Assembly (NCBI GenBank): GCA_003156615.1
Contig: PMHI01000299.1
Location: forward strand, 666-25,200
DNA from: Acidobacteriaceae bacterium
GTDB lineage: Bacteria > Acidobacteriota > Terriglobia > Terriglobales > SbA1
DNA: 24,535 bases
Direction: 5' to 3'
In this document: positions 6,702 to 14,022 of the stretch, piece after piece
Layout of the letters: each line of letters begins with the position of its first letter
Position numbering within the stretch: the first letter of the stretch is position 1
Made by a program: the position numbers and the translations under genes
The notes under the pieces: generated by a model
Databases searched by the model: none
What the model was told of the DNA's origin: nothing
Seen by the model: only the letters and a program-made list of their open reading frames with translations

Positions 6702-7663
6702 ATGCGATCGTTCAGCTTCTTGTGAAGCATGGTTACTCGGTTCTGTTCGTTTCAGTGTTTGCGCGCCAAATGTGGTTGCCAGTACCGGCAATTCTGTTTC
6801 TGATTGCTGCTGGAGCTCTCGTAGATTCGGGACGAATGACCCTGGCCGTTGCCCTCGGCCTCCCCATTACAGCCTGTTTGCTGGCCGACATCATGTGGTA
6901 CGAGGCGGGTAGACGGTGGGGTGACCAGATCTTGCACTTCATTTACGGGCTCTCGCTCGACCCGGACGCGACCTCTCGCCGGTCGAAAGAGGCCTTCGTT
7001 CGACACGGGGCTCGCACTCTCATGCTCGCTAAGTTCGTCGTGGGACTGGATGCGGCTACGCCTCCCTTAGCCGGGCTGTCCGGCACAAGCCGGACCCGCT
7101 TTATTGCCTTTGACGCCATAGGAGCCGCTCTCTGGTCGGGTGTTTATGCCGGAATCGGCTATGCCCTCGGCCGAGATCTGGATCGTGCAGCTGCGTACGC
7201 AGCCAGACTGGGCGTGCTTTGGGTATTTTTTGCGTCGGCTGCACTGGCTATATATGTCAGCCGCAAACTTGTTCGATGGCGTAGCTTTGTGCGCGAATTT
7301 CGAATGGCGCGGATCACACCAGAAGAGCTTAAGAAGAAGCTAGACGCGGGCGAACCGGTCTTGATTGTTGATCTACACGGCCGCCGCGATGGTCTGCGAG
7401 GCCACCGAGGTATTCCCGGCGCGGTGTGCATCGATCCGCACAGACTTGGACAGCACGATGATCCCAAGCAACGAACGCCAATCCCTCGCGATCGCGAGGT
7501 CGTCCTTTACTGTACTAACCTGCATGAGCTCACGAGCGCTCGTGCGGCGCTTGAGTTACGCCGCTGTGGATTTGATCGCGTTCGACCCCTTGCCGGCGGT
7601 CTTCAGGCTTGGCACGAACGAGGCTTCCCCATGACCGCGGTGATTCTCTGCGGCTCTACCTGA
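6698..7663 (+). CDS. DedA-family membrane protein fused to a rhodanese domain
   Basis: The 321-residue protein begins at the GTG at 6698, chosen because GGGAGG (6685-6690) precedes it and because the start overlaps the upstream stop codon. Residues about 5-195 form a DedA/SNARE-associated membrane domain with several hydrophobic helices; this family is linked to lipid-carrier translocation and membrane homeostasis. Residues about 208-315 form a rhodanese domain with the candidate active-site C272 in LYCTNLHELTS, preceded by a GxxGIPGAV strand. The Cys loop is not the usual C-R-x-G-x-R/T form, so sulfur transfer is possible but not certain. DedA-rhodanese fusions are known in other bacteria. 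The domain order puts the rhodanese in the cytoplasm after the last helix. The C-terminus ends inside a 17-bp tandem duplication. Confidence 0.85.
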   Translation: MNAIVQLLVKHGYSVLFVSVFARQMWLPVPAILFLIAAGALVDSGRMTLAVALGLPITACLLADIMWYEAGRRWGDQILHFIYGLSLDPDATSRRSKEAFVRHGARTLMLAKFVVGLDAATPPLAGLSGTSRTRFIAFDAIGAALWSGVYAGIGYALGRDLDRAAAYAARLGVLWVFFASAALAIYVSRKLVRWRSFVREFRMARITPEELKKKLDAGEPVLIVDLHGRRDGLRGHRGIPGAVCIDPHRLGQHDDPKQRTPIPRDREVVLYCTNLHELTSARAALELRRCGFDRVRPLAGGLQAWHERGFPMTAVILCGST

Positions 7664-7681
7664 TCTGCGGCTCTACCTGAA
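7648..7681 (+). repeat. 17-bp perfect tandem duplication across a stop codon
   Basis: CTGCGGCTCTACCTGA plus one base occurs at 7648-7664 and again directly at 7665-7681, the copies differing only in the last base. The first copy carries the TGA stop of the DedA-rhodanese gene, so the duplication adds only untranslated sequence. It looks like a recent slippage or small duplication event. Confidence 0.8.
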
Positions 7682-7791
7682 CTGTTCCGCCAGAACCACG
7701 ATCTCGTCCTCGGCGCCCAGCATTTATACCTTGTCCTGCGCAACTTTGTGACAAAAGCTTCCGCCTAAGGGCGCTTTGCCTGTCCCCACTC

Positions 7792-7827
7792 TCGACAATT
7801 GTCGATTGATCTCGACAATCTTCGACA
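7792..7827. promoter_or_regulatory. candidate activator-binding dyads upstream of STAS gene 1
   Basis: TCGACAATTGTCGA at 7792-7805 is a perfect 14-bp palindrome. A second cluster, TCGACAATCTTCGACA, follows at 7812-7827. The palindrome ends about 90 bp before the -24 element at 7895. This is the cleanest example of the TGTCR/YGACA clusters that precede each sigma-54-like element in the window. Confidence 0.6.
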
Positions 7828-7894
7828 CAGCCGTCGCCGGTTTGATCCGCGCCAACAGATTCAACAGATTGCTAGGACACTAGGAAGGTGGCTT

Positions 7895-7909
7895 TGGCAA
7901 ACGTCTTGC
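7895..7909 (+). promoter_or_regulatory. sigma-54 -24/-12 promoter for STAS gene 1
   Basis: TGGCAAACGTCTTGC matches the sigma-54 consensus TGGCAC-N5-TTGC at nine of ten fixed positions, with the obligatory GG-N10-GC spacing. Transcription would begin near 7921, about 16 nt before the ATG at 7937. The same arrangement is found before the paralogous STAS gene. Confidence 0.75.
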
Positions 7910-7936
7910 GGTACGTAGGTTCGGTACAAGCGCAAC

Positions 7937-8233
7937 ATGTTCAAGATATCGATCGCCGATACGCCGTCGCAGCGCACGCTGCTGGTGGAAGGCACCCTCA
8001 TCGGAGCCTGGGTGGGTGAGCTGGGCACAACCTGGAGAAATGCAAGCCGCGACTTAGGGGGGCGCAAGCTGGTCATCGACCTGACCCACGTGACGGTCAT
8101 TAGCCCCGAGGGAGAAGACGCGCTCTTTGATCTGATGAAGAAGGGGGTGAACTTTTCCTCTGGTAACGTTCTCACCGAGCATGTGCTGAAACAACTCGCG
8201 CGGAAGAAAAAACAGGAATCACGACGGAGGTGA
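7937..8233 (+). CDS. STAS-like anti-anti-sigma domain protein (copy 1)
   Basis: The 98-residue protein has the alternating strand/helix pattern of a single STAS domain. The GRKLVIDLTHVTVIS strand (42-56) leads into the conserved loop. In SpoIIAA-type proteins this loop contains the phosphorylated Ser of the D-S-S-G motif; here it reads S-P-E-G with E58 at the acceptor position, so it cannot be phosphorylated there and may resemble a permanently phosphorylated form. The C-terminus is shorter than in the paralog (19113-19424) and ends in a Lys/Arg-rich tail. Its stop overlaps the GTG just before the next gene, so the two are probably translationally coupled. Expression is probably from the sigma-54 element at 7895. 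A protein-protein regulatory role is inferred from the fold. Confidence 0.7.
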   Translation: MFKISIADTPSQRTLLVEGTLIGAWVGELGTTWRNASRDLGGRKLVIDLTHVTVISPEGEDALFDLMKKGVNFSSGNVLTEHVLKQLARKKKQESRRR

Positions 8234-8235
8234 TG

Positions 8236-8748
8236 ATGCCGGAGACAAAGCACATCACGAGCCTTATGCCATACGCGAGCAGCAGTGATTTTCATCGAAT
8301 CTTCTACGAAGAGAACGACAGCCTGCATCGGCTGTCGTTCCTCCTGACCGCGGATCGCGAAAAGGCCGAGCAGTGCTTTGTCTCCGGATTTCAGGAGTCA
8401 GTGAATGGCAGCCCGGTTTTCAAGGAGTGGGCACACGCATGGGCTCGGCGGACGATCATTCAAAACGCCGTAAGAGTCATCAACCCACGCCCAGTGAAGG
8501 AACATGCTCCTTCGAGTTTCGACAGTGGTGGTGGCACAACGCTCGCAGTGGAGCAGGTAGAGACGGCCGCGGTGCTTCAACTCGAACCGTTCGAGCGCTT
8601 TGTCTACGTCATTTCGGTTCTTGAACGCTACTCCGATCTGGATTGTTCTGTGCTCTTGAGCTGCGCGGGGCGGGACGTGATTGCAGCGCGAATTCGCGCG
8701 TTCGAGCAAATCGCAAGGCAAACGACTTTCGCCTTACGGGCACGGTAA
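8236..8748 (+). CDS. sigma-70-like (ECF-related) degenerate regulator (copy 1)
   Basis: This encodes 170 residues. The N-terminal half (LSFLLTADREKAEQCF near residues 33-48, then a Trp/Arg-rich helix) resembles a diverged sigma region 2. The C-terminal half (FERFVYVISVLERYSDLDC, then an HTH-like helix ending AARIRAFEQI) resembles region 4. Key region-2 residues of active ECF factors are not evident, so it may be a specialised sigma or a sigma mimic. It pairs with the upstream STAS gene in both copies of the module. I choose the second of two adjacent ATGs because it aligns with the paralog's start and leaves a normal gap after GGAGG (8226-8230). The paralog at 19509 carries about 30 extra C-terminal residues. 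Confidence 0.65.
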   Translation: MPETKHITSLMPYASSSDFHRIFYEENDSLHRLSFLLTADREKAEQCFVSGFQESVNGSPVFKEWAHAWARRTIIQNAVRVINPRPVKEHAPSSFDSGGGTTLAVEQVETAAVLQLEPFERFVYVISVLERYSDLDCSVLLSCAGRDVIAARIRAFEQIARQTTFALRAR

Positions 8749-8824
8749 ATGGCGAGACTCTGAATCGTGCCTCGACCGGAAACTTGAGTTGGTCACTGAG
8801 TTGATAACAACGATCACAAGAGTA

Positions 8825-8956
8825 ATGCGGATTCTCGTGCTTGCGCTGTTCTTCGCTTCCATTGCAGATTTCAGCCTGGACAGCGCACGGTGCGATCTGG
8901 TGGTTATGACCGCAGCAGTCGCCGTCCTCTTATCAGGAGGATTGCGGAGGTCTTGA
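8825..8956 (+). CDS. possible very small membrane protein
   Basis: The frame has 43 codons, with a hydrophobic stretch at the N-terminus (MRILVLALFFASIADF) and another near the C-terminus. The ribosome-binding site is weak. It lies after the sigma-like gene and before the terminator-like hairpin at 9090, so it would be on the same transcript. There is no family resemblance, and it may be a chance frame. Confidence 0.25.
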   Translation: MRILVLALFFASIADFSLDSARCDLVVMTAAVAVLLSGGLRRS

Positions 8957-9339
8957 CTATGGGGTGCTTGCGGTGTGCTTCGGCTACAGCCCTTCTCCGA
9001 TTCGTAGGCTAGCTATGCGCATCGCACACCCCGCCAAACACTTTGGTCTTCAGGAGCCCCTCGGAAATTCAGTGACGGGGTGGGTGAGCGCCGCGCCTCC
9101 CAAGGCGTGGCTCTTTCCGGCTTCTGCTGGGCAGTTGCCGTGACTAAGGAACATCTCTGGGAATTCTTGGAGCGGCAAGGCTTCAGACGTGGCCCAGTCG
9201 AAATTTATACCGAAATGGAATTGCTGCGCCTACTGGACCAGTTTTTTGATCGTGCACTCTGCTTTGCAACCGCGGGCCATAGCAGTACCTCCAGTTGCAG
9301 AAATGATGGCGCAGCTTTGCTCAAGTGAAAAAACAAGTC
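8957..9339. other. convergent intergenic stretch without a supported gene
   Basis: This lies between the plus-strand sigma-like gene and the minus-strand LolA-like gene. Apart from the hairpin at 9090-9116, I see no recognisable element. A plus-strand frame at 9080-9328 (82 codons, GTG start, no ribosome-binding site) overlaps that hairpin and resembles nothing I know, so I do not call it. Confidence 0.4.
9090..9116 (+). terminator. intrinsic terminator-like hairpin
   Basis: A 9-bp GC-rich stem (GCCGCGCCT, 9090-9098, with AGGCGTGGC, 9103-9111; one G-T wobble) with a CCCA loop is followed by TCTTT. The orientation fits termination of the STAS/sigma-like transcript about 340 nt after the last confident stop. 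Confidence 0.55.
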
Positions 9340-10155
9340 TCAAAAACTTTGCCTATTCTCAACCGACCCATAGGCAGCGACCGGCGAATTCACGCTGTAG
9401 TCGTGGTGATCAATGGTCAGAACCTTCTTGCCATAAAGTCGAACGTCGACGAATGTCAGATCTCTTTGTGGCAGCCAGAAACCACCGATCTTCTGGTATT
9501 GACGCACAAAGTCTGCGCGTTGAATCCAGAAAGAAAGCTTCTTCGCGGGATGGCCTTCAATCCGGACGACCGCATAGTCTTCCGCGTCAATCCATAGCTT
9601 GCCTTCGAATAGGTATTTATCCCGACGTTTGGGGGCCGCCTGCACAACGAAACAGTGATAGGGCCCTACCTGTTGCTCACCGAGCAGGTCCAGAGTGTAG
9701 TTTACCGGGGAGATAGTGCTATCGTGATGCTGCTTGCCCGCTACGGTTTCGATTTCGCTGGCGATTAACGCATTGAGCGCCAAACGACGAACCATGGCCG
9801 ACCCATTTTCGGACGTGACCACAAATTTCTTCTGGTCCGGCGCCAGGTACTCCATTCGCCCGATCTCTTCGGCATGCACGTTCCCCTTCAGGTCCACCAC
9901 TTGATAGGTCCTGAGGGCGGTATAGTTCAGCAGCGTCGCGGTCCGAAGGGAGTTGCGGGCGACCAATTCGTCGAAGATCTGGACTGCGGTGACGCCGGGT
10001 CGCACGGGCTCGAGCGGGGTTGTAAGATCCGTTTGGCTCCGTTGGCTCAGCTGCGCGTGCGCGCCCAGGGCGAACGTTGTCATCGCCACAAATGCGGCGT
10101 CGACAAAAAAGAGTCTAATCTTCGTGTTCGGCGTTGTCGTATTTCTTCCGGGCAC
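9340..10155 (-). CDS. outer-membrane lipoprotein-sorting (LolA-like) protein
   Basis: The 271-residue protein begins at a GTG (10153-10155) preceded by AAGGAGAGG at a suitable distance. An N-terminal export signal runs to about residue 35, ending ALGAHAQ. The rest follows the pattern of the LolA/outer-membrane lipoprotein-sorting family found in many acidobacteria. After a helix (TAVQIFDELVARN) come many short strands, including YLAPDQKKFVV, a central GPYHCFVVQAAPKR segment, LWIDAEDYAVVRIEG, and a final strand set ending in DHHDYSV. Such proteins form a half-barrel that binds lipid or lipoprotein acyl chains in the periplasm. It starts 15 nt after the radical SAM gene, so the two form an operon under the sigma-54 element at 11632. 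The exact cargo is unknown. Confidence 0.65.
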   Translation of the reverse strand: MPGRNTTTPNTKIRLFFVDAAFVAMTTFALGAHAQLSQRSQTDLTTPLEPVRPGVTAVQIFDELVARNSLRTATLLNYTALRTYQVVDLKGNVHAEEIGRMEYLAPDQKKFVVTSENGSAMVRRLALNALIASEIETVAGKQHHDSTISPVNYTLDLLGEQQVGPYHCFVVQAAPKRRDKYLFEGKLWIDAEDYAVVRIEGHPAKKLSFWIQRADFVRQYQKIGGFWLPQRDLTFVDVRLYGKKVLTIDHHDYSVNSPVAAYGSVENRQSF

Positions 10156-10170
10156 GATGGCCTCTCCTTT

Positions 10171-11553
10171 TTAATCCTCGAAACTGCGCCCCCCGCCCTG
10201 AAATCCGTTTTTGGCGTTTGTCCAAAGCCACTTGATCACTCGAGCGTCGTTGTAGCAGTACGCCAGGTTATGGTTCAGGGTTGAGAAACAGTGCTGCTGG
10301 CAGGTGGACTTCATGGTCAACAGCTGGGCCTGATCGAATTTTGGCTGATCGATGTTGCCCCAGTCGAAAGTTGCGCCATACATCGGGAAGCAGGGAGCCA
10401 CGGTGCCGTCGGTGCGGATGATTACATTATTCTGCCCGGCACGGCAGTTCCATTCCGCAAAATGGAGTTCGCCATCGGGCTCCTGCACAATCCCCGGCAT
10501 CGAGGCGAGGAGTTCTGCCTGGTGTCCGTTCCCCTTCGTACCGTCGCCGTTCCAGCCATACTCTTTCAAATCGAGCCCGGAAGACATCCGCACAAAGGCC
10601 TTGATCTCTTGCAGGCGTGGCACCGAATTCACCATCTGATAGCCAGCTTTGTTTTTCTCGATCAACCAATCGACCAGAGAGTCGATCTCCCGCCAATCTT
10701 CTGGTCGGATGTAGGTCGGGTTGTCGTAAAGATGCTTGAAGTGGTCGTCCTGTTCGAGCATCGGGGTTTCGTTAATGTGATAGTCGGTGGCAATGTGGTG
10801 GTCGTGAGCGTATTCAGTGAGCTTTCTGACATCCTCCAGGTTGTTGCGGCAGATATTGATGTTGAAAAAGACCAGGTAGCCGTTCACATATTGCTTGCGC
10901 AGGATGTGTTCCAGATTCTTTTGTGATGGAACAAGCGCCTTGGGCAGACTCGGCTGCAGATCCCAAGAGTCCAGCGCGAAGTTGAAGATCGCTACGCCGG
11001 CATCGCCCAATCGGTCTGCGACGTCTGGGCGCAACAAACGCCCGTTGGTGGCGATATAAACCCAGAAACCTTTCTTCGCGGCGTAGTACACAACTTTGTG
11101 AATGAACTCCGGCCGCAGCAAAGGCTCGCCACCCATCAGCGCCAGCACCCGGCAGCCATTGTCGTGTAGCCAGTCGATCGAGCGCCGGGCCACGTCCTCG
11201 GTCATGCCCTTGACCTTGTTGTTATACGACCAGCAATACCAGCAATCGAGATTGCATTTGTATTCGACAAACAGATACGCCGTGATGGGGTGAAACTCGC
11301 CGGGCAGAACCCGCGAACGCACGTAGGGAAACAACCATCCGCGCGAGGTGCGATAAATATCCTTTACACCCCACTTGCGCTTCTGTGGCGGAGTCTCCGG
11401 GCCCGGATCGTTCAGACGTTCCGGAAACTGCGGGAAAACAGGCTCCGGGAGGCTTAGCCCCATGGCTTCCGCGGGCGCTGGTTGGGGCTGCGTGGAGTTC
11501 ACCAGAAGATCGTGGATCGCTACATCGATACGGAACTTGGCGGCTGTGGCCAT
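10171..11553 (-). CDS. radical SAM protein with SPASM-like C-terminal Cys cluster
   Basis: The 460-residue protein carries the radical SAM cluster motif C100-x3-C104-x2-C107 (CNLDCWYC) and the SAM-binding GGEP (141-144), so it should bind a 4Fe-4S cluster and cleave S-adenosylmethionine. A C-terminal Cys-rich region (NCRAGQ, VAPCFPMYG, STCQQHCF, AYCYND) is typical of SPASM/twitch auxiliary clusters. These are common in enzymes that modify peptides, sugars or cofactors. The first 85 residues are a Pro-rich extension without a clear domain. The substrate cannot be named, and no precursor-peptide gene is evident nearby. GAGGTGA precedes the ATG. The LolA-like gene follows within 15 nt. An upstream sigma-54 element and dyad suggest regulated expression. 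Confidence 0.85.
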   Translation of the reverse strand: MATAAKFRIDVAIHDLLVNSTQPQPAPAEAMGLSLPEPVFPQFPERLNDPGPETPPQKRKWGVKDIYRTSRGWLFPYVRSRVLPGEFHPITAYLFVEYKCNLDCWYCWSYNNKVKGMTEDVARRSIDWLHDNGCRVLALMGGEPLLRPEFIHKVVYYAAKKGFWVYIATNGRLLRPDVADRLGDAGVAIFNFALDSWDLQPSLPKALVPSQKNLEHILRKQYVNGYLVFFNINICRNNLEDVRKLTEYAHDHHIATDYHINETPMLEQDDHFKHLYDNPTYIRPEDWREIDSLVDWLIEKNKAGYQMVNSVPRLQEIKAFVRMSSGLDLKEYGWNGDGTKGNGHQAELLASMPGIVQEPDGELHFAEWNCRAGQNNVIIRTDGTVAPCFPMYGATFDWGNIDQPKFDQAQLLTMKSTCQQHCFSTLNHNLAYCYNDARVIKWLWTNAKNGFQGGGRSFED

Positions 11554-11631
11554 TCCAAATCACCTCGAACAAGGTTTGCGTGATGCGGTTCCTCCTTTAG
11601 AAGAACCGTCAGCGTGACGACTGAGGCGCAT

Positions 11632-11646
11632 GCAAGGAAGATGCCA
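11632..11646 (-). promoter_or_regulatory. sigma-54 -24/-12 promoter for the radical SAM operon
   Basis: Read on the minus strand, TGGCATCTTCCTTGC matches both sigma-54 blocks with GG-N10-GC spacing. Transcription would begin near 11620, about 67 nt before the radical SAM start codon at 11553. Confidence 0.75.
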
Positions 11647-11758
11647 AAGTCAGCTCAGGAAAATCGGGTAGGTATGCAGTGAAAATCCTGGGGAGAAGTC
11701 GGTCATTGAGCGAGGTGTGGAGTGGAAGCCAGTTCCCAGGTCCGTTAGGTTTTAGCGG

Positions 11759-11786
11759 GTGTCACGATCCTGACACTTTGTCAACC
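11759..11786. promoter_or_regulatory. candidate activator-binding dyad for the radical SAM operon
   Basis: GTGTCA (11759-11764) and TGACAC (11771-11776) form a perfect inverted repeat with a 6-bp spacer. A further TGTCAA half-site lies at 11780-11785. The dyad is about 113 bp upstream of the minus-strand -24 element. Confidence 0.55.
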
Positions 11787-11914
11787 TTTTTTGTCTCAGC
11801 GCCTTGGGGAAACGAAATCTTTGATGGGTCCGCTTGGCACCTCCCTTTTAGCTGGGCTCGCGCTTTGCTTTCTTCCCCGAGTTCATCGCACCTGGACCTA
11901 CCCGTCTTCGAACA

Positions 11915-11958
11915 TGTCTTGACGAATGTCGAAGAGGTGCCATTGACATTCGTCGACA
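11915..11958. promoter_or_regulatory. candidate activator-binding dyad for the carboxypeptidase-regulatory-like gene
   Basis: GACGAATGTC (11921-11930) and GACATTCGTC (11945-11954) are exact reverse complements separated by 14 bp. They are flanked by TGTC at 11915 and CGACA at 11954, so each arm contains TGTCR/YGACA half-sites. It lies about 75 bp before the -24 element at 12029. Confidence 0.55.
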
Positions 11959-12028
11959 CCATTCTCTCCTGATCCTCTCTTTTTCAGCATTCCCAGCGAC
12001 TTGCGCGACAGCCCAGGCCGCTTCGCTT

Positions 12029-12043
12029 TGGCTACTCAGTTGC
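12029..12043 (+). promoter_or_regulatory. sigma-54 -24/-12 promoter for the carboxypeptidase-regulatory-like gene
   Basis: TGGCTACTCAGTTGC has both the TGGC and TTGC blocks with GG-N10-GC spacing. Transcription would begin near 12055, giving a leader of about 50 nt before the ATG at 12107. It lies back to back with the sigma-54 element of the radical SAM operon in the 553-nt divergent intergenic region. Confidence 0.75.
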
Positions 12044-12106
12044 GTTTCGAACTTTGTTCCCGGAAGCCTCACGTTGAAGTTGCTGTCATTCATAGGAGAG
12101 CGCGGA

Positions 12107-13123
12107 ATGAAGTGGCGGGTCTTTGCACTCTTGCTCTGCCTTTGGGGATCGAGGGCGTCTAAGGCTCAGGAGCGGTCGACCCTGCTGCCTGACGCCCCCA
12201 GGCCGCAGCCAGGAATTATTGTCGGCACGGTGGTCGATGTAAACAACGACGCTGTTCCCGGCGCCACTGTCGTTTTGCAAGGCCCCGCTCTCAGCCCTCC
12301 CCGCACGATTCTGTCGAACCAGAACGGATTCTTTCAATTCACCGATGTCGACCCGGGAACCTATCAGGTCACGGTCAGCGCCGAGGGATTTGCCAACTGG
12401 GCCTCGCCCGCCATCATTCTCCAGCCCGGCCAGTACGCAATTCTGACGGGTAGCAAACTCCATATCGCAGAAGCACTCACCACCGTCACTGTCGCTTCTC
12501 CGGGCGGCTCCCAAAAGGAGATCGCCGCCGAGCAGCTCAAGGTGGAGGAGCAGCAGCGCATCTTCGGCTTTATCCCCAACTTTCTTGTGGCATATGATGC
12601 CAACGCCGCACCGCTCACGGCGAAGATGAAGTTCCATCTCGCCGCCAAGGTTGCATTCGATCCCGTGACCCTGGTTGGCGTAGGTGTGTTTGCGGCTGCC
12701 AATCAGGCAGGAAACACGCCCAACTACCGCCAGGGAATGATCGGTTACGCTGAACGCTATGGCGCCGTTTATGCGAATGGCTTTAGCGACATCATGATCG
12801 GTGGCGCCATCCTGCCTTCGCTTCTGCACCAGGATCCGCGCTACTTCTATCAGGGTACGGGCACAGATAAGTCTCGCGCTCTCCACGCACTGACCAGTCC
12901 ATTCATCTGCGAAGGAGACAACAGAAGGTGGCAGGTAAACTATTCGACGATAGGCGGAGATCTGGCCGCGGCCGCCCTCACGAATGCCTACTACCCAGCA
13001 TCGAATCGCGGCGTCGGGCTGTTCCTGAGTAATTTCTTTATTGACACTGGACAGCGAGCGGCCGCCAACCTAGCTCAGGAATTCATCCTGCGCCGGCTAA
13101 CCAGAGCCAAGAATCCAAAGTGA
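12107..13123 (+). CDS. secreted carboxypeptidase-regulatory-like domain protein
   Basis: The 338-residue protein has a signal peptide (about 1-20, ending RASKAQ) and a carboxypeptidase-regulatory-like/Ig-fold domain (about 37-125). The domain reads VVDVNNDAVPGATVVLQG, then NGFFQFTDVDPGTYQVTVSAEGF, the typical pattern. A C-terminal part (about 160-338), rich in Ala, Gly and aromatic residues, has no named domain but looks like an envelope or membrane-associated fold. Proteins with this architecture are frequent and often multicopy in acidobacteria. I choose ATG 12107 over an in-frame ATG at 12074 because AGGAGAG lies at the right distance and the signal peptide starts there. It appears to be a single-gene unit under the sigma-54 element at 12029. 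A surface role is inferred; the precise function is unknown. Confidence 0.75.
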   Translation: MKWRVFALLLCLWGSRASKAQERSTLLPDAPRPQPGIIVGTVVDVNNDAVPGATVVLQGPALSPPRTILSNQNGFFQFTDVDPGTYQVTVSAEGFANWASPAIILQPGQYAILTGSKLHIAEALTTVTVASPGGSQKEIAAEQLKVEEQQRIFGFIPNFLVAYDANAAPLTAKMKFHLAAKVAFDPVTLVGVGVFAAANQAGNTPNYRQGMIGYAERYGAVYANGFSDIMIGGAILPSLLHQDPRYFYQGTGTDKSRALHALTSPFICEGDNRRWQVNYSTIGGDLAAAALTNAYYPASNRGVGLFLSNFFIDTGQRAAANLAQEFILRRLTRAKNPK

Positions 13124-13135
13124 GCATCCCGAGGC

Positions 13136-13189
13136 GGTGTCGTAGTCAATCGTCAAACTGTCGGACAACCTGTCGGAATTGACGACACC
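13136..13189. repeat. imperfect stem-loop containing TGTCGG repeats
   Basis: GGTGTCGT plus CAAT (13136-13150, with a three-base bulge) can pair with ATTGACGACACC (13178-13189). Within the loop, CTGTCGGA occurs twice, at 13159-13166 and 13170-13177, offset by 11 bp or one helical turn. It sits 13 nt after the carboxypeptidase-regulatory-like gene, between convergent genes. It may be a 3'-end structure, or an activator site whose promoter I cannot find. Confidence 0.4.
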
Positions 13190-13366
13190 GATGCAAGGCC
13201 GGTATCCATCCACATCTCAGAACACGGTCGCACTGACGTCACAGCGCCCCTTGACGACGAACCGGAACGCCAATCAAGCGTTATTGCTGTTCGAGCGGTG
13301 AGCTTCCTGACGACCCATCTTCATATCATTCTGTAGGGGAACCCTTTTCCGAGATGCATCAGCCGT

Positions 13367-13939
13367 CTAATGCGGTTTTGCGGGCTTGTTCAAACTGATT
13401 AGCTGATCACGTGTCTGTTGGAGAATCTCGCGTGAAAGGTTCGGGTCCGACACGGCACGAGCGAGGTTGATCGCTCCTAGCATTGCACTGATCATGAGAA
13501 TGGCACGGCCGCGCCGATCTGAGGTTCCATTCGGCGGAACAAGGCCCGTCGAGTACGCCAAGCTGCGCTTGAATCGGGCGGTATACACGGCCTTCGCGGA
13601 TCGACTCGCCCGCGACATATCACCGAGCAAAGCGCCCAAAGCGCAGCCTGTTCCGGGATCATCCCGGTGTCCTTCGGACAGATAGTTCTCCAGAAGTTTC
13701 GTTAGCGTGTCAGTGTGTTCCTCCCAGCGATCGAGGTCTTGAAACGCGGTGGCCAGCGCCTCAACCACCAGCTCATCGCGCGAATCGAAATGTTTGTAAA
13801 AACCACCGACGGTAACACCGGCCTCTTTCATCACATCGGCAACGCCGATGCCTTCGAGACCGAGTTCGCGAAACCTCTTGGCCGCAACGCTCACGATCCG
13901 ACTGTGGGTCTGTGTCTTATCTCTTTTTGAATAACCCAT
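13367..13939 (-). CDS. TetR/AcrR-family transcriptional regulator
   Basis: The 190-residue protein has a classic TetR N-terminal DNA-binding domain (about 10-57), with the recognition segment VTVGGFYKHFDSRDEL. The helical C-terminal ligand-binding domain includes the Gly/Cys-rich GTGCALGALLGDMSR region. It would repress target genes until a ligand binds. It is a solo minus-strand gene between two unrelated units, so its target is unclear. Autoregulation through the upstream region (13940-14146) is plausible. No intact efflux gene is adjacent, though a broken efflux-adaptor gene lies 6 kb away at 20132. Confidence 0.88.
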   Translation of the reverse strand: MGYSKRDKTQTHSRIVSVAAKRFRELGLEGIGVADVMKEAGVTVGGFYKHFDSRDELVVEALATAFQDLDRWEEHTDTLTKLLENYLSEGHRDDPGTGCALGALLGDMSRASRSAKAVYTARFKRSLAYSTGLVPPNGTSDRRGRAILMISAMLGAINLARAVSDPNLSREILQQTRDQLISLNKPAKPH

Positions 13940-14022
13940 GTGTCATTCCCACTCCTTCCCGAACGTGCAGGGCTCGCTGCAATCTTCGCCCGTCCGTTCT
14001 GTTAGGGGCGGCAACTAAATTT

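Larger units (their letters stand above)
3317..8748 (+). repeat. copy 1 of duplicated FhlA-like/STAS/sigma-like module (dispersed)
   Basis: This is the first of two paralogous copies. The FhlA-like gene (3451-5037 plus its relic at 3317) corresponds to 16770-18821, the STAS gene (7937-8233) to 19113-19424, and the sigma-like gene (8236-8748) to 19509-20117. Here four unrelated genes (5453-7663) lie between the first and second members. The sequence does not show which arrangement is ancestral. Confidence 0.8.

Noticed and set aside
9080..9328. Possible 82-residue plus-strand gene
   Set aside because: It has no ribosome-binding site and overlaps a terminator-like hairpin at its start.
12086..12886. 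Minus-strand open frame of 266 codons opposite the carboxypeptidase-regulatory-like gene
   Set aside because: It is antisense to a gene with signal peptide, ribosome-binding site and recognisable domain, and shows no family features itself.
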